Of a DNA stretch of 38,929 nucleotides, positions 23,993 to 32,998 are shown in pieces (within the stretch, counting starts at the first letter, position 1; every line of letters begins with the position of its first letter). The notes under the pieces are model-generated. The model did not search any database. It was not told the origin of the DNA and worked only from the letters and a program-made list of their open reading frames with translations. The position numbers and the translations under genes were made by a program. Source of the DNA: Rhodocyclaceae bacterium (GTDB taxonomy: Bacteria; Pseudomonadota; Gammaproteobacteria; Burkholderiales; Rhodocyclaceae). The DNA is taken from assembly GCA_022072095.1 (NCBI GenBank), contig JAJVIJ010000062.1:1-38929 (forward strand), read 5' to 3'.

Positions 23993-26815
23993 TCAGTCCC
24001 CGATCGGTGACAAGGCCATGTCCAGGACCGCTTTCTGGGTTTCGACATGCTTGGCGAGGTAGCCCGGCGCAGGCGATGCCGAAGGGGGCGGCGCCACGAC
24101 GTGAAGTTTCTGCTTCGGACCCAGGTTTCTCTGGAAGCGATGCCGCGATGAATACCAGGCGCCCTGATTCCGCGGTTCCTCCTGGCACCAGACGATCTCC
24201 TTGGCCTGCGGAAAGACAGCCAAGGCGCGCTGATACGCCTCCTCCGGAAAGGGATACAGCTGCTCGATGCGCAGCAGCGCGATGTCGCGCGCGCTGCGCT
24301 CGCGACGCGCGGCCAGCAGCTCATAGTAGATCTTGCCGGTGCACAGGACGACACGCCGGACCTTCTTCGGATCCAGCGCTTCGCTCTCGCCGATCACGGT
24401 CTGAAATCCGCCCCGCGCGAGGTCATCCAGCGGCGACGTCGCCTCCTTGTGGCGCAGCAATGATTTGGGCGTGAGGATGACCAGCGGCTTGCGTACCTTG
24501 CGCAACATCTGCCGGCGCAACAGATGGAAAATCTGGGCCGGCGTGGTCGGCACGCAGACCTGCATGTTCTTCTCGGCACACAGTTGCAGGTACCGCTCCA
24601 GGCGCGCGGACGAATGCTCAGGTCCCTGGCCCTCGTAGCCGTGCGGCAGCATCATGACCAGGCCGCACAGGCGCCCCCATTTCGCCTCGCCCGACGAAAT
24701 GAACTGGTCGATCAATACCTGGGCTCCGTTGGCGAAATCGCCGAACTGCGCCTCCCAGACCACCAGCTCCGCGGGCTGGGCGGTGGCATAGCCATACTCG
24801 AAGCCGAGCACGGCCTCTTCGGACAGCACCGAGTCGATGACGACGAACGGGGCCTGGTTCGGCCCCAGATGCTGCAAGGGGACATAGCTACCCTCGTCCC
24901 AGCGTTCGCGATTCTGCTCGTGCAGAACGGCGTGCCGGTGGAAAAAAGTCCCTCGTCCGGAATCTTCGCCCGAGATGCGCACGGGAAAGCCGCTCTCGAG
25001 CAGCGTCGCATACGCCAAGGTCTCGCCCATGCCCCAATCAAGCGGCAGCTCGCCGCGGCCCATGGCCGTGCGGTCGTCGATGATCTTGCGCACGCGCGGA
25101 TGCAGCGCAAAGTGATGCGGTACATCGACCAGGCGCGCCGCGAGCCGGCTCAGCTCCGCAGCAGTCACGGCCGTATCGCAGTCATCGGTATAGGGCTGTC
25201 CGAAATAGGGCGTCCAGTCCGTCGCGAACTTGTTCTGGTAGCTGGTCAGAACCGGATTGACCAGCAACTCACCGCGATCGAGCGCGGCTCGATACTCATC
25301 GATCATCCTGGCCGGGACATCGGGCGCGACTGCGCCCTGAGCGACGAGCCGGTCGGCGTATATCTGCCTGGTCCCCGGATGCTCCATGATCTTCTTGTAC
25401 ATCAGCGGTTGCGTCACCATCGGCTCGTCCTGCTCATTGTGGCCAAGCTTGCGGAAGCAGATCAGGTCGACGACGACATCCTTGCGGAAGGTCTGACGGA
25501 ATTCCATCGCCAGTCGGGTAACGAAGGCCACGGCCTCCGGATCGTCCCCATTGACGTGGAAAATGGGGGCATCCACCATCTTGAGCACGTCGGTGCACCA
25601 GATCGTCGAGCGGACGTCGCGCGGATCCGAGGTCGTAAAGCCGATTTGATTGTTGATGACGAGATGGACCGTACCCCCGGTACCATAGCCGCGGGTCTGG
25701 GATAGGTTCAAGGTCTCCTGCACGACCCCTTGACCGGCAATCGCGGCATCACCGTGGATCAGAACGGGCAGCACCTGCGCACCGCTCTTGTCCCCGCGCC
25801 GCCGCTGGCGTGCATAGACCGAGCCCTCGACCACCGGATTGATGATCTCCAGATGCGACGGGTTGAAGGCCAGCGTCAGATGGACTGGGCCGCCGGGTGT
25901 CGCCATGTCCACCGAAAACCCCTGGTGGTACTTCACGTCTCCGGCCGAAAGTCCCGCGCTCTGCGACTTGCCCTCGAATTCGGCGAACAGATCGCCGGGC
26001 GATTTGCCCAAGGTGTTCACCAGCACGTTCAGGCGCCCACGATGCGCCATGCCTATGACGATTTCCTGTACCCCGAAACCGCCGGCCATGCGGATCAGCT
26101 CATCCAGGCTGACGATCGCGCTTTCCCCACCCTCCAGCGAAAAACGCTTTTGGCCGACGTAACGGGTGTGCAGGTATTTTTCCAGGGTTTCGGCCGCGGT
26201 CACGCGCTCAAGCACGCGCATCCTCTCCGCAGCGGTGAGGGTCGGCTGCGACCGCACCGACTCCAGGCGCTCCTGGATCCACTGCTTTTGCCTGGAGTCA
26301 CCCATGTACATGTACTCGACGCCGATCGATCCGCAGTAGGTCTGCCGCAGGGCCTCGATGATCTCGCGCAGCGTGGCCTTCTCTAAACCGACGAAGCCCC
26401 CGGTAGAGAACACCTCACCGAAATCGGCCTCGGTAAAGCCGTAGAACGAGGGTTCGAGCTCGGGGGCATGGGGACGCTGGATGCGTTTCAACGGATCGAG
26501 TTGCGCCCAGCTCGCCCCAAGAAAGCGATAGGCATGGATGAGCTGCAGCACGCGCAACTGACGCTGATCCAGACCGATCGCGGCCGGGCGCGCAACCTGC
26601 GCACTGCGCCGCGCACGGTCCGCAAAACTGGCGATGATCGGGCCATGAGCGGTGTCAGGACCGCTGGCACCAGGCAGGTGCTGCAAGGAGTCGAAATAGG
26701 TTCGCCACTGATCGCTCACCGAAGCCGGATTGTCGAGATAGCTCTCATACAAATCCTCCACGAACGGCATGTTGCCGCCGAACAGGTAGGACGTGGCCTG
26801 TCTTTCCTTGATCAT
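23993..26815 (-). CDS. sucA: 2-oxoglutarate dehydrogenase E1 component
   Basis: Thiamine-diphosphate enzyme that decarboxylates 2-oxoglutarate and loads the succinyl group onto OdhB. 940 residues, normal length. The N-terminus has the E1o-specific segment FVEDLYESYLDNP. Further blocks are GMAHRGRLNVLVN, HGDAAIAGQGVVQETLN, the cofactor loop HVNGDDPEAV, and the C-terminal VWCQEEPRNQGAW. ATG at 26815 with AGAGGTGTCGTC upstream. It follows gltA after a 73-bp gap that contains a strong hairpin. Confidence 0.98.
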   Translation of the reverse strand: MIKERQATSYLFGGNMPFVEDLYESYLDNPASVSDQWRTYFDSLQHLPGASGPDTAHGPIIASFADRARRSAQVARPAAIGLDQRQLRVLQLIHAYRFLGASWAQLDPLKRIQRPHAPELEPSFYGFTEADFGEVFSTGGFVGLEKATLREIIEALRQTYCGSIGVEYMYMGDSRQKQWIQERLESVRSQPTLTAAERMRVLERVTAAETLEKYLHTRYVGQKRFSLEGGESAIVSLDELIRMAGGFGVQEIVIGMAHRGRLNVLVNTLGKSPGDLFAEFEGKSQSAGLSAGDVKYHQGFSVDMATPGGPVHLTLAFNPSHLEIINPVVEGSVYARQRRRGDKSGAQVLPVLIHGDAAIAGQGVVQETLNLSQTRGYGTGGTVHLVINNQIGFTTSDPRDVRSTIWCTDVLKMVDAPIFHVNGDDPEAVAFVTRLAMEFRQTFRKDVVVDLICFRKLGHNEQDEPMVTQPLMYKKIMEHPGTRQIYADRLVAQGAVAPDVPARMIDEYRAALDRGELLVNPVLTSYQNKFATDWTPYFGQPYTDDCDTAVTAAELSRLAARLVDVPHHFALHPRVRKIIDDRTAMGRGELPLDWGMGETLAYATLLESGFPVRISGEDSGRGTFFHRHAVLHEQNRERWDEGSYVPLQHLGPNQAPFVVIDSVLSEEAVLGFEYGYATAQPAELVVWEAQFGDFANGAQVLIDQFISSGEAKWGRLCGLVMMLPHGYEGQGPEHSSARLERYLQLCAEKNMQVCVPTTPAQIFHLLRRQMLRKVRKPLVILTPKSLLRHKEATSPLDDLARGGFQTVIGESEALDPKKVRRVVLCTGKIYYELLAARRERSARDIALLRIEQLYPFPEEAYQRALAVFPQAKEIVWCQEEPRNQGAWYSSRHRFQRNLGPKQKLHVVAPPPSASPAPGYLAKHVETQKAVLDMALSPIGD

Positions 26816-26842
26816 GACGACACCTCTACGTCGAATTCATTG

Positions 26843-26862
26843 GCCGCGGGCGGCCCCGCGGC
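26843..26862 (-). other. Stem-loop between gltA and sucA
   Basis: A perfect 8-bp inverted repeat, GCCGCGGG (26843-26850) with CCCGCGGC (26855-26862), closes a tetraloop. There is no T tract. It lies 27 bp upstream of the sucA start-side region and after the gltA stop, so it may stabilise the upstream message or reduce read-through into the 2-oxoglutarate dehydrogenase genes (inference). Confidence 0.6.
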
Positions 26863-26888
26863 AAGAACTGCACGCCCGGCACAGGCCG

Positions 26889-28181
26889 TCAGCGCTGCGC
26901 CCGCGGCGGCACGTCACGCCGCGTAGCGCCGACATAGAGCTGGCGCGGCCGACCGATCTTCTGTTCGGGATCGCCGATCATCTCGTGCCATTGCGCGATC
27001 CAGCCCACGGTCCGCGCCAGCGCGAAGATGCCCGTGAACATTTGTGTCGGTATTCCCAGCGCACGCTGCACGATGCCCGAATAGAAATCGACGTTGGGAT
27101 AGAGCTTCTTCTCGACGAAATAATCGTCTTCCAGCGCGATCCGCTCCAGTTCGAGTGCAAGCTTGAACAGTCGATCGTTATGCAAGCCCAATTCGTTCAA
27201 CACCTCGTGACAGGTCTCGCGCATCAGCTTCGCGCGCGGGTCGTAGTTCTTGTAGACACGGTGACCAAAACCCATCAGCTTGAACGAATCGTTCTTGTCC
27301 TTCGCACGCTTGATGAACTCCCCGACACGCGAAACATCACCGATTTCCTCCAGCATGCGCAGGCAGGCCTCGTTCGCGCCACCATGGGCCGGACCCCACA
27401 GGCAGGCGATGCCGGCGGCGATGCAGGCGAATGGATTCGCCCCGGACGAACCGGCAAGCCGCACGGTCGAGGTCGACGCGTTCTGCTCATGGTCGGCGTG
27501 CAAAATCAGGATGCGGTCCAGCGCGCGCACCAGCACCGGATTCGGTTCATAGCGTTCGCACGGCGTCGCGAACATCATGTGCATGAAATTGGCGGAATAG
27601 TCCAGATCGTTTCGCGGAAACATGAACGGCTGACCGAGCGAATACTTGTGCGTCATCGCCACGATCGTCGGCATCTTGGCGATCAGACGGATCGCCGCGA
27701 TCATCCGATGCTCCGGATTGTTGACGTCGATGGAGTCGTGATAGAACGCCGACAGCGCGCCCACGACACCGACCAGGATGGCCATTGGATGGGCATCGCG
27801 GCGGAACCCCTGATAGAAGCGCGTCAGCTGCTCATGCACCATCGTGTGATTCTTGATGCGCGTGACCCAATCAGCATACTGCTCCGCATTCGGCAGCTCG
27901 CCGTTCTTGATCAGGTAACAAACTTCCAGGTAGTCGCTGTGCACCGCCAGCTGCTCGATCGGGTAGCCTCGATAAAGCAGCTCGCCCTGATCGCCATCGA
28001 TGTAGGTGATCGCCGATTTGCAGGCGCCGGTCGACAGGAAGCCGGGGTCGAAGGTGAACATCCCCGTCTGACCGTAAAGTGCGCGGATATCGATCACATC
28101 CGGACCGATCGACCCGGACAGGACCGGAAACTCGTAGGCTTGATTGCCGATGCTCAGTTTGGCACTGCGTTGCGACGTCAT
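26889..28181 (-). CDS. gltA: Citrate synthase (type II, hexameric)
   Basis: Condenses oxaloacetate and acetyl-CoA to citrate, the entry step of the TCA cycle. 430 residues, the length of the NADH-sensitive type II enzymes of Gram-negative bacteria. The N-terminal beta domain ([14 protein letters not shown]) and [21 protein letters not shown] are typical. Active-site histidines are in [12 protein letters not shown] and MGFGHRVYK, and the catalytic aspartate region is NVDFYSGIV. The ATG at 28181 overlaps the sdhE stop (ATGA). AGGGGAACATC is its ribosome binding site. Confidence 0.98.
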   Translation of the reverse strand: MTSQRSAKLSIGNQAYEFPVLSGSIGPDVIDIRALYGQTGMFTFDPGFLSTGACKSAITYIDGDQGELLYRGYPIEQLAVHSDYLEVCYLIKNGELPNAEQYADWVTRIKNHTMVHEQLTRFYQGFRRDAHPMAILVGVVGALSAFYHDSIDVNNPEHRMIAAIRLIAKMPTIVAMTHKYSLGQPFMFPRNDLDYSANFMHMMFATPCERYEPNPVLVRALDRILILHADHEQNASTSTVRLAGSSGANPFACIAAGIACLWGPAHGGANEACLRMLEEIGDVSRVGEFIKRAKDKNDSFKLMGFGHRVYKNYDPRAKLMRETCHEVLNELGLHNDRLFKLALELERIALEDDYFVEKKLYPNVDFYSGIVQRALGIPTQMFTGIFALARTVGWIAQWHEMIGDPEQKIGRPRQLYVGATRRDVPPRAQR

Positions 28182-28465
28182 GATGTTCCCCTAGGATACG
28201 AAATACTCACCTCAGAACCCCGGACCGGCGACTGCGCTCGCACCCGCTCGACCAAGCCTTGCTCCCCCACATCGCCACTCTGAGTCTGACCGTTCAGGAG
28301 CGCCCACAACTCAGTGTCGTCGTAATCCAGCAGCCGCGCAAACTGCTCACGCTCCGCCAATGACCAGCTGGCCCCGCGCGCATCGAAGTATGCGGTCAGC
28401 AACAAGTCCAGTTCCAGCATGCCACGACGGCACTGCCAACGCAGCCGGTTCAGCGCGGCATCCAT
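28178..28465 (-). CDS. sdhE: FAD assembly factor SdhE
   Basis: Small cytoplasmic chaperone that promotes covalent FAD attachment to SdhA. 95 residues; the diagnostic RGxxE motif is Arg14-Gly15-Met-Leu-Glu18 within [13 protein letters not shown]-containing helix follows ([15 protein letters not shown]). It sits 34 bp after sdhB and overlaps gltA by 4 bp (ATGA), so it is made together with both its client and the next cycle enzyme. The C-terminal 30 residues (from SGDVGEQ) are longer than in E. coli and lack recognisable features. Confidence 0.93.
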   Translation of the reverse strand: MDAALNRLRWQCRRGMLELDLLLTAYFDARGASWSLAEREQFARLLDYDDTELWALLNGQTQSGDVGEQGLVERVRAQSPVRGSEVSISYPRGTS

Positions 28466-28499
28466 GGCTCAGCAGCCACCCCCACGGGTCATACCTTTA

Positions 28500-29210
28500 T
28501 CATACCGATCGCCGGACCATCAGCTCCTTGATCTTGCCGATCGCGAGCGTCGGGTTCAGCCCCTTGGGGCAGACATCGACGCAATTCATGATCGTGTGGC
28601 AACGGAACAGCCGATACGGGTCTTCGAGATTGTCCAGGCGCTCGCTGGTCGCCTCGTCGCGTGTGTCGGCGATGAAGCGATAGGCGTTCAGCAGGCCCGC
28701 CGGACCGACGAACTTGTCGGGATTCCACCAGAACGACGGGCACGAGGTGGAACAGCAGGCACACAGGATGCACTCATAAAGCCCGTTCAGCTCCTCCCGC
28801 TCTTCGGGGCTCTGCAGGCGTTCGCGCTCCGGCGGCGGGTTGTCATTCACCAGGTAAGGCTTGATCGAGTGATACTGCTTGAAGAACTGGGTCATGTCCA
28901 CGATGAGATCGCGCACCACGGGCAGACCGGGCAAGGGCCGCAACACGACCGGCTGCTTCAGTCCATCGATGTCGGTCAGACAGGCAAGTCCATTCTTGCC
29001 ATTGATGTTCATCGCATCGGAGCCGCACACCCCCTCGCGACACGAACGCCTGAACGACAGCGTATCGTCCTGTGCCTTCAATCGCACCAGCGCATCCAGC
29101 AGCTTGCGATCGGCAGCATCCAGCGTCAACGTGTAATCCTGCATGCGCGGCTTGTCATCGCGCTCGGGGTCATAGCGATAGATGCTCAGACGGAGGGTGC
29201 GACTGGTCAT
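28500..29210 (-). CDS. sdhB: Succinate dehydrogenase iron-sulfur subunit
   Basis: Carries electrons from the SdhA flavin to quinone in complex II. 236 residues from the ATG at 29210, which has AAGGAGTTGGAC upstream; a TTG two codons earlier is unlikely. Cluster ligands are complete: [2Fe-2S] in SCREGVCGSDAMNINGKNGL followed by Cys, [4Fe-4S] in CILCACCSTSCP, and [3Fe-4S] plus the last 4Fe ligand in CHTIMNCVDVCPKG. The opening RLSIYRYDPERD is typical. It is 26 bp after sdhA. Confidence 0.98.
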   Translation of the reverse strand: MTSRTLRLSIYRYDPERDDKPRMQDYTLTLDAADRKLLDALVRLKAQDDTLSFRRSCREGVCGSDAMNINGKNGLACLTDIDGLKQPVVLRPLPGLPVVRDLIVDMTQFFKQYHSIKPYLVNDNPPPERERLQSPEEREELNGLYECILCACCSTSCPSFWWNPDKFVGPAGLLNAYRFIADTRDEATSERLDNLEDPYRLFRCHTIMNCVDVCPKGLNPTLAIGKIKELMVRRSV

Positions 29211-29236
29211 GTCCAACTCCTTGCTTCCATGCTTGC

Positions 29237-31021
29237 TTAATAGGCGCGCTTCTTCAACTCGATCGTATCGACCGATAGCGGCTGCAACTGAACCGGTTTG
29301 TATTCAAGCCGGTTGCCATCCCTGTACCAGAGCGAGTGTTTCAGCCATTCGGCATCGTTGCGCCCGTTCGGACATTGCGGAGAATCGACGGCATCGTCCC
29401 GTACATGTGCGCCGCGCGACTCCTTGCGGCCATCGGCCGAAACCAGGCTGGCCTTGGCCACCTCGACCAAGTTGTCCAGCTCCAGCGCCTCGAGCCGGGC
29501 CGTGTTGAACACGCGCGACTTGTCGCTGATTTCGGTGGACGCGACATCCTTTTCCACGTCAAGTATCTTGCTCACGCCCTGCTTGAGCATGTCGGCAAAG
29601 CGGAATACGCCGCAATGGTCCTGCATGGTCCGCTGCAGCTTCTCACGCACGTCATGCACGCGCGCCCCGTCCCGCTGGGCATCGAGGCGCGCAAGACGCG
29701 CGCGTGACAATTCGATCGCCTCATGCGGCAGATCAGGGTGTGCGCGCACCTCCTTGCGGATGTACTCGACCGTCGACTCACCCGACGACTTGCCGAACAC
29801 CAGCAAATCCAGCAAGGAATTCGTACCCAGCCGATTGGCGCCATGGACCGAGGCGCATGCACACTCGCCCGCGGCATACAGCCCCGGCACCGGCTGATCG
29901 ACGCCATTCACAGGCATCACCACTTCACCACGGAAGTTGGTAGGGATACCGCCCATCATGTAATGGGCAGTCGGCACCACCGGAATCGGGTCCTTGATCG
30001 GATCGACGCCAGCAAACTGGATGGATATTTCCCGAATGCCCGGCAAGCGCATCATGATGGTCTTAGGATCGAGGTGGGTGATATCGAGCAGCACGTAGTC
30101 CTTGTTCGTGCCGCAGCCCCTGCCCTCCTTGATTTCGGTGACCATTGCGCGTGACACCACATCGCGCGACGCGAGATCCTTGGCATTCGGCGCATAACGT
30201 TCCATGAACCGCTCGCCCGAGGCGTTGCGCAGAATGCCACCCTCGCCGCGCACCCCCTCGGTGATCAGCACGCCGGCGCCGGCGACACCAGTGGGGTGAA
30301 ACTGCCAGAACTCCATGTCCTCCAGCGGAATCCCGGCGCGCGCCGCCATGCCCAGCCCGTCGCCGGTATTGATGAACGCATTGGTTGAGGAATAAAAAAC
30401 GCGGCCCGCACCACCGGTGGCCAGCAAGACCGCCTTGGCATGCAGCACGAACAGTTCGCCCGACTCCATCTCCATCGCGGTGACGCCGACGACGCGGCCG
30501 TCACGGTCCCGCAGCAGATCCAGCGCCATCCACTCGACCAGGAATTGCGTGTTCGCGCGCACATTGCGCTGATACATGGCGTGCAACATGGCATGGCCGG
30601 TGCGATCCGCGGCCGCACACGAACGCCGCACCGGCTTTTCGCCGAAATGGGACATGTGCCCACCGAACGGCCGCTGGTAGATCTTGCCCTCGTCGGTACG
30701 ATCGAACGGCATGCCGTAATGCTCCAGTTCGACCACGACCTCGTTGGCCCGGCGGCACATGAACTCGATCGCGTCCTGATCCCCCAGCCAGTCGGAGCCC
30801 TTGACCGTGTCGTACATGTGCCAATGCCAATGATCCTCTTCGGAATTGCCCAGCGACGCGGCAACACCGCCCTGCGCGGCCACGGTGTGCGAACGCGTCG
30901 GAAACACCTTGGTCAGCACCGCGGTACTGAGCCCGGATTCGGAGAGCTGGATGGCCGCGCGCAGGCCGGCGCCGCCGGCACCGACGATCACGGCGTCGTA
31001 CTTGCGAACTGGAATATTCAC
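29237..31021 (-). CDS. sdhA: Succinate dehydrogenase flavoprotein subunit (GTG start)
   Basis: Oxidises succinate to fumarate on the inner face of the cytoplasmic membrane. 594 residues. The start is GTG at 31021, overlapping the sdhD stop (GTGA), with GGAGGGTGCA as ribosome binding site; the longer open frame belongs to sdhD. FAD-binding VIVGAGGAGLRAA (11-23), covalent-flavin His45 (PTRSHTVAAQGG), substrate-site segments WQFHPTG, ITEGVRGEGG and HYMMGGIPTN, and the second FAD block GLYAAGECACASVHGANRLG are all present. Confidence 0.98.
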   Translation of the reverse strand: MNIPVRKYDAVIVGAGGAGLRAAIQLSESGLSTAVLTKVFPTRSHTVAAQGGVAASLGNSEEDHWHWHMYDTVKGSDWLGDQDAIEFMCRRANEVVVELEHYGMPFDRTDEGKIYQRPFGGHMSHFGEKPVRRSCAAADRTGHAMLHAMYQRNVRANTQFLVEWMALDLLRDRDGRVVGVTAMEMESGELFVLHAKAVLLATGGAGRVFYSSTNAFINTGDGLGMAARAGIPLEDMEFWQFHPTGVAGAGVLITEGVRGEGGILRNASGERFMERYAPNAKDLASRDVVSRAMVTEIKEGRGCGTNKDYVLLDITHLDPKTIMMRLPGIREISIQFAGVDPIKDPIPVVPTAHYMMGGIPTNFRGEVVMPVNGVDQPVPGLYAAGECACASVHGANRLGTNSLLDLLVFGKSSGESTVEYIRKEVRAHPDLPHEAIELSRARLARLDAQRDGARVHDVREKLQRTMQDHCGVFRFADMLKQGVSKILDVEKDVASTEISDKSRVFNTARLEALELDNLVEVAKASLVSADGRKESRGAHVRDDAVDSPQCPNGRNDAEWLKHSLWYRDGNRLEYKPVQLQPLSVDTIELKKRAY

Positions 31022-31368
31022 TGCACCCTCCACAGTATCTGCGCGCCCCACCCCAGGCACCCCGCCAGAAAGAGCACCGTGACGGTGTGCAGCAGCAGGC
31101 GGATGCCGGCAGGCTTGACGTAATCCATGAAAATGTCGCGCACCCCGATCCAGGCGTGATAGACGAGCGCCAACAGAAACAGCAAGCTGGCGACGCGCAT
31201 GAAGCCACCGGCAAACAGTGCGCGCCAGTGCGCCAGATCGAAGCTGGGCAACGCACTCACCTGCACCACGAACAACACCGCATAGATCGCCATCACCACG
31301 GCCGAAAGACGCTGGATCAGCCAATCCTTCAGGCCATAATGTGCGCCGACAACGATACGATTCACCAT
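31018..31368 (-). CDS. sdhD: Succinate dehydrogenase membrane anchor subunit SdhD
   Basis: Membrane anchor of complex II that with SdhC binds heme b and ubiquinone. 116 residues from the ATG at 31368, which lies inside the last codons of sdhC (7-bp overlap) with GGGGATCTGGCT as ribosome binding site. Three membrane segments at about 20-40, 54-74 and 90-112. His71 (heme ligand) and Asp82-Tyr83 (quinone site) fall at the E. coli positions in HAWIGVRDIFMDYVKP. The stop overlaps the sdhA GTG. Confidence 0.95.
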   Translation of the reverse strand: MVNRIVVGAHYGLKDWLIQRLSAVVMAIYAVLFVVQVSALPSFDLAHWRALFAGGFMRVASLLFLLALVYHAWIGVRDIFMDYVKPAGIRLLLHTVTVLFLAGCLGWGAQILWRVQ

Positions 31369-31751
31369 AGCCAGATCCCCGCAAAGAGCGTCAGCACCAA
31401 ACTGACGACGAGCACGGCGCCGGCGCTGCGACGTGCGCGCGGCAGATCGACGCCCTTGTGCACATCGAGCAACAGAAAGCGGATGCCGGCACAGAAATGG
31501 TGCAGAAACGCCCATATGAGCCCGAACAGCACGAGCTTGACGAAAGTACCCGAAACCAGCGCCTGGAAGCTCCTGAAACTTGCCTCGGACTCCAGACTCA
31601 GATCAAACAGGTACAGCACGAAGGGCAGGCACAGGAAAAGCCCCGCTCCGCTGAGCCGATGCAGGATCGATACGAATCCCGGCAGTGGCAACCGAATCTC
31701 GGTGAGCGTCAGAAACTTCGGCCGAACCCTTTCGGCAGTAGCATCGGGCAT
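31362..31751 (-). CDS. sdhC: Succinate dehydrogenase cytochrome b556 subunit SdhC
   Basis: Membrane cytochrome subunit of complex II. 129 residues; three membrane segments at about 28-50, 66-90 and 107-128. The quinone-site motif SILHRLSG (Ser28, Arg32) and heme ligand His85 (HHFCAGIRFLLLD) are conserved. ATG at 31751 with CGGAGACATGAACC upstream. First gene of the sdh operon, preceded by a 210-bp gap that carries a perfect TATAAT box. Confidence 0.96.
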   Translation of the reverse strand: MPDATAERVRPKFLTLTEIRLPLPGFVSILHRLSGAGLFLCLPFVLYLFDLSLESEASFRSFQALVSGTFVKLVLFGLIWAFLHHFCAGIRFLLLDVHKGVDLPRARRSAGAVLVVSLVLTLFAGIWLW

Positions 31752-31812
31752 GGTTCATGTCTCCGAATGGAAAAGTCGGGAACGTGTGCGCATCTGCACA
31801 GTCTCTGCGCGG

Positions 31813-31818
31813 ATTATA
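31813..31818 (-). promoter_or_regulatory. -10 box of the probable sdhC promoter
   Basis: A perfect TATAAT (minus strand 31818-31813) lies in the gntR-sdhC gap and would start transcription about 55 bases before sdhC. The -35 region (near 31836-31841) is poor, which fits an activator-dependent or regulated promoter. The rest of the gap (31752-31961) shows no gene. Confidence 0.5.
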
Positions 31819-31961
31819 TCGACACCCCGCAGGGCAGCCGGAGCCACATCGGGCGCGCGTGCGCACAGCTCGGGAAGCCGATGCCTCATCTGATCGATGC
31901 TCGCGACCCATCCGGCGGTCGCGGCGTCGGCGCATCCGTTCATTCGCCCGAGCACTTGCAC

Positions 31962-32729
31962 CTAGCCCAGCTCATTGCGGTAGTGATGCGCAGCCGTGGA
32001 ATACAGGCCGCGGCGCCACTCGACCGGCTTGTCGCCGAAGGTGTACGCCACGCGCTCCACGGACAACAGCGGAGTGCCCTCGGGCACATCCAGCAACTGC
32101 GCGCTGGCCCGCTCGGCGGTGACGGCCCGCAGCCGCTCCTCTGCACGCAGCATGCGCACACCAAAGCGCGTCTCGAACAGCGAGTACAACGACCCCTGAT
32201 AGCCCTTCAGCATGGCGAGATCGAGGCCGTCGAATCGCTCGCCCGGAACGTAGATCTCCTCCAGCACCACCGGCTTGCCGGCAAAGCGCAGCAGGCGACG
32301 AATGGCGACGATGGGCGCACTGGCCGCGAGTCCGAGCGCACGCGCCGTCTCGGCACCCGCACGCGCACGCAGGCACTCGAGAAACTCGCTCTGGGGCTCG
32401 ACAGGCAGGGCGGCCGAATCGACATCGTCCGGCACCAGGCGCAAGAAACGGAACTGCGAACGCGGATCGTCGTGCGAGGCGACGAAGGTGCCCTTGCCCT
32501 GCCGCCGCAGCAGCAAGTTGTCGGTGACGAGCTCGTCGATCGCCTTGCGCACCGTGCCCTGCGAGACGCGGAAGCGCTGCGCCAGTTCGGACTCGCTGGG
32601 AATGGACTCCCCCGGTCTCCACTCGCTGAGCTCGAGGGCCTGGATCATCAAGCGCTTGATCTGGCGATAAAGAGGGCTGAAACTCGCCGTCTCGTTGCGT
32701 TCGGCTTCGTGATGTTGCGATACAGTCAT
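31962..32729 (-). CDS. GntR family (HutC subfamily) transcriptional regulator with UTRA domain
   Basis: 255 residues from the ATG at 32729. The N-terminal winged helix (about 18-85) reads PLYRQIKRLMIQ, then SESELAQRFRVSQGTVRKAI and the wing LLLRRQGKGTFVA. The rest is a UTRA effector domain ending in FGDKPVEWRRGLY and YRNELG, typical of HutC regulators that sense small carboxylates. Met36 or Met1 of the longer frame are alternative starts, but they run into the regulatory region; no start has a good ribosome binding site. It sits between the sdh operon (same strand, downstream) and divergent mdh, so a role controlling TCA genes is likely (inference). An inverted repeat lies 45 bp upstream. Confidence 0.9.
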   Translation of the reverse strand: MTVSQHHEAERNETASFSPLYRQIKRLMIQALELSEWRPGESIPSESELAQRFRVSQGTVRKAIDELVTDNLLLRRQGKGTFVASHDDPRSQFRFLRLVPDDVDSAALPVEPQSEFLECLRARAGAETARALGLAASAPIVAIRRLLRFAGKPVVLEEIYVPGERFDGLDLAMLKGYQGSLYSLFETRFGVRMLRAEERLRAVTAERASAQLLDVPEGTPLLSVERVAYTFGDKPVEWRRGLYSTAAHHYRNELG

Positions 32730-32773
32730 GGATGGCAATTTGAGCACAAACTTCATGGCCCGTCCATCGAATA

Positions 32774-32792
32774 TCTTATGTTTTATATAAGA
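32774..32792. promoter_or_regulatory. Inverted repeat in the gntR-mdh gap, candidate GntR operator
   Basis: TCTTAT (32774-32779) and ATAAGA (32787-32792) form a perfect inverted repeat with a 7-nt AT-rich spacer, in an AT-rich island within GC-rich DNA. It overlaps a TATA-rich sequence that could be the gntR -10 region. The position suits autoregulation and control of mdh. Binding is inferred. Confidence 0.45.
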
Positions 32793-32795
32793 CAT

Positions 32796-32834
32796 TTGAC
32801 ATCGTTTGACAGACATATTTTGCGTCCGCACAAT
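32796..32834 (+). promoter_or_regulatory. Candidate mdh promoter with helically phased direct repeat
   Basis: TTTGACA occurs at 32795-32801 and again at 32805-32811, exactly one helical turn apart. The second TTGACA (32806-32811) is a perfect -35 box and is followed after 17 bp by CACAAT (32829-32834), a fair -10. The predicted leader to mdh is about 160 bases. The repeat could instead or also be a regulator site. Confidence 0.5.
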
Positions 32835-32846
32835 TCGTGCCGGCGC

Positions 32847-32882
32847 CCCCATGGTCACTCGCCTCCCAATGACCGCATGGGG
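32847..32882 (+). other. Stem-loop in the mdh leader
   Basis: CCCCATGGTCA (32847-32857) pairs with TGACC plus ATGGGG (32870-32874 and 32877-32882) across a 12-nt loop, leaving a 2-nt bulge: 11 base pairs in all. It lies between the candidate promoter and the mdh start and would be part of the mRNA leader. It has no T tract. Function unknown. Confidence 0.5.
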
Positions 32883-32998
32883 AGTGGTTCCATGCCGGAT
32901 GTGAGTTCAAACTCATCCGCGAGAGGTGTTCCCGGACATCGCGGGACCGGCCCCCTCGTCCCATCCATCGACCCATAGACCTGAAAGAGGAATCCATC

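Noticed and set aside
31369-31515. 49-codon N-terminal extension of sdhD
   Set aside because: The extension is Arg/Ala-rich and overlaps sdhC in another frame. The ATG at 31368 gives the expected length with heme and quinone residues at E. coli positions.
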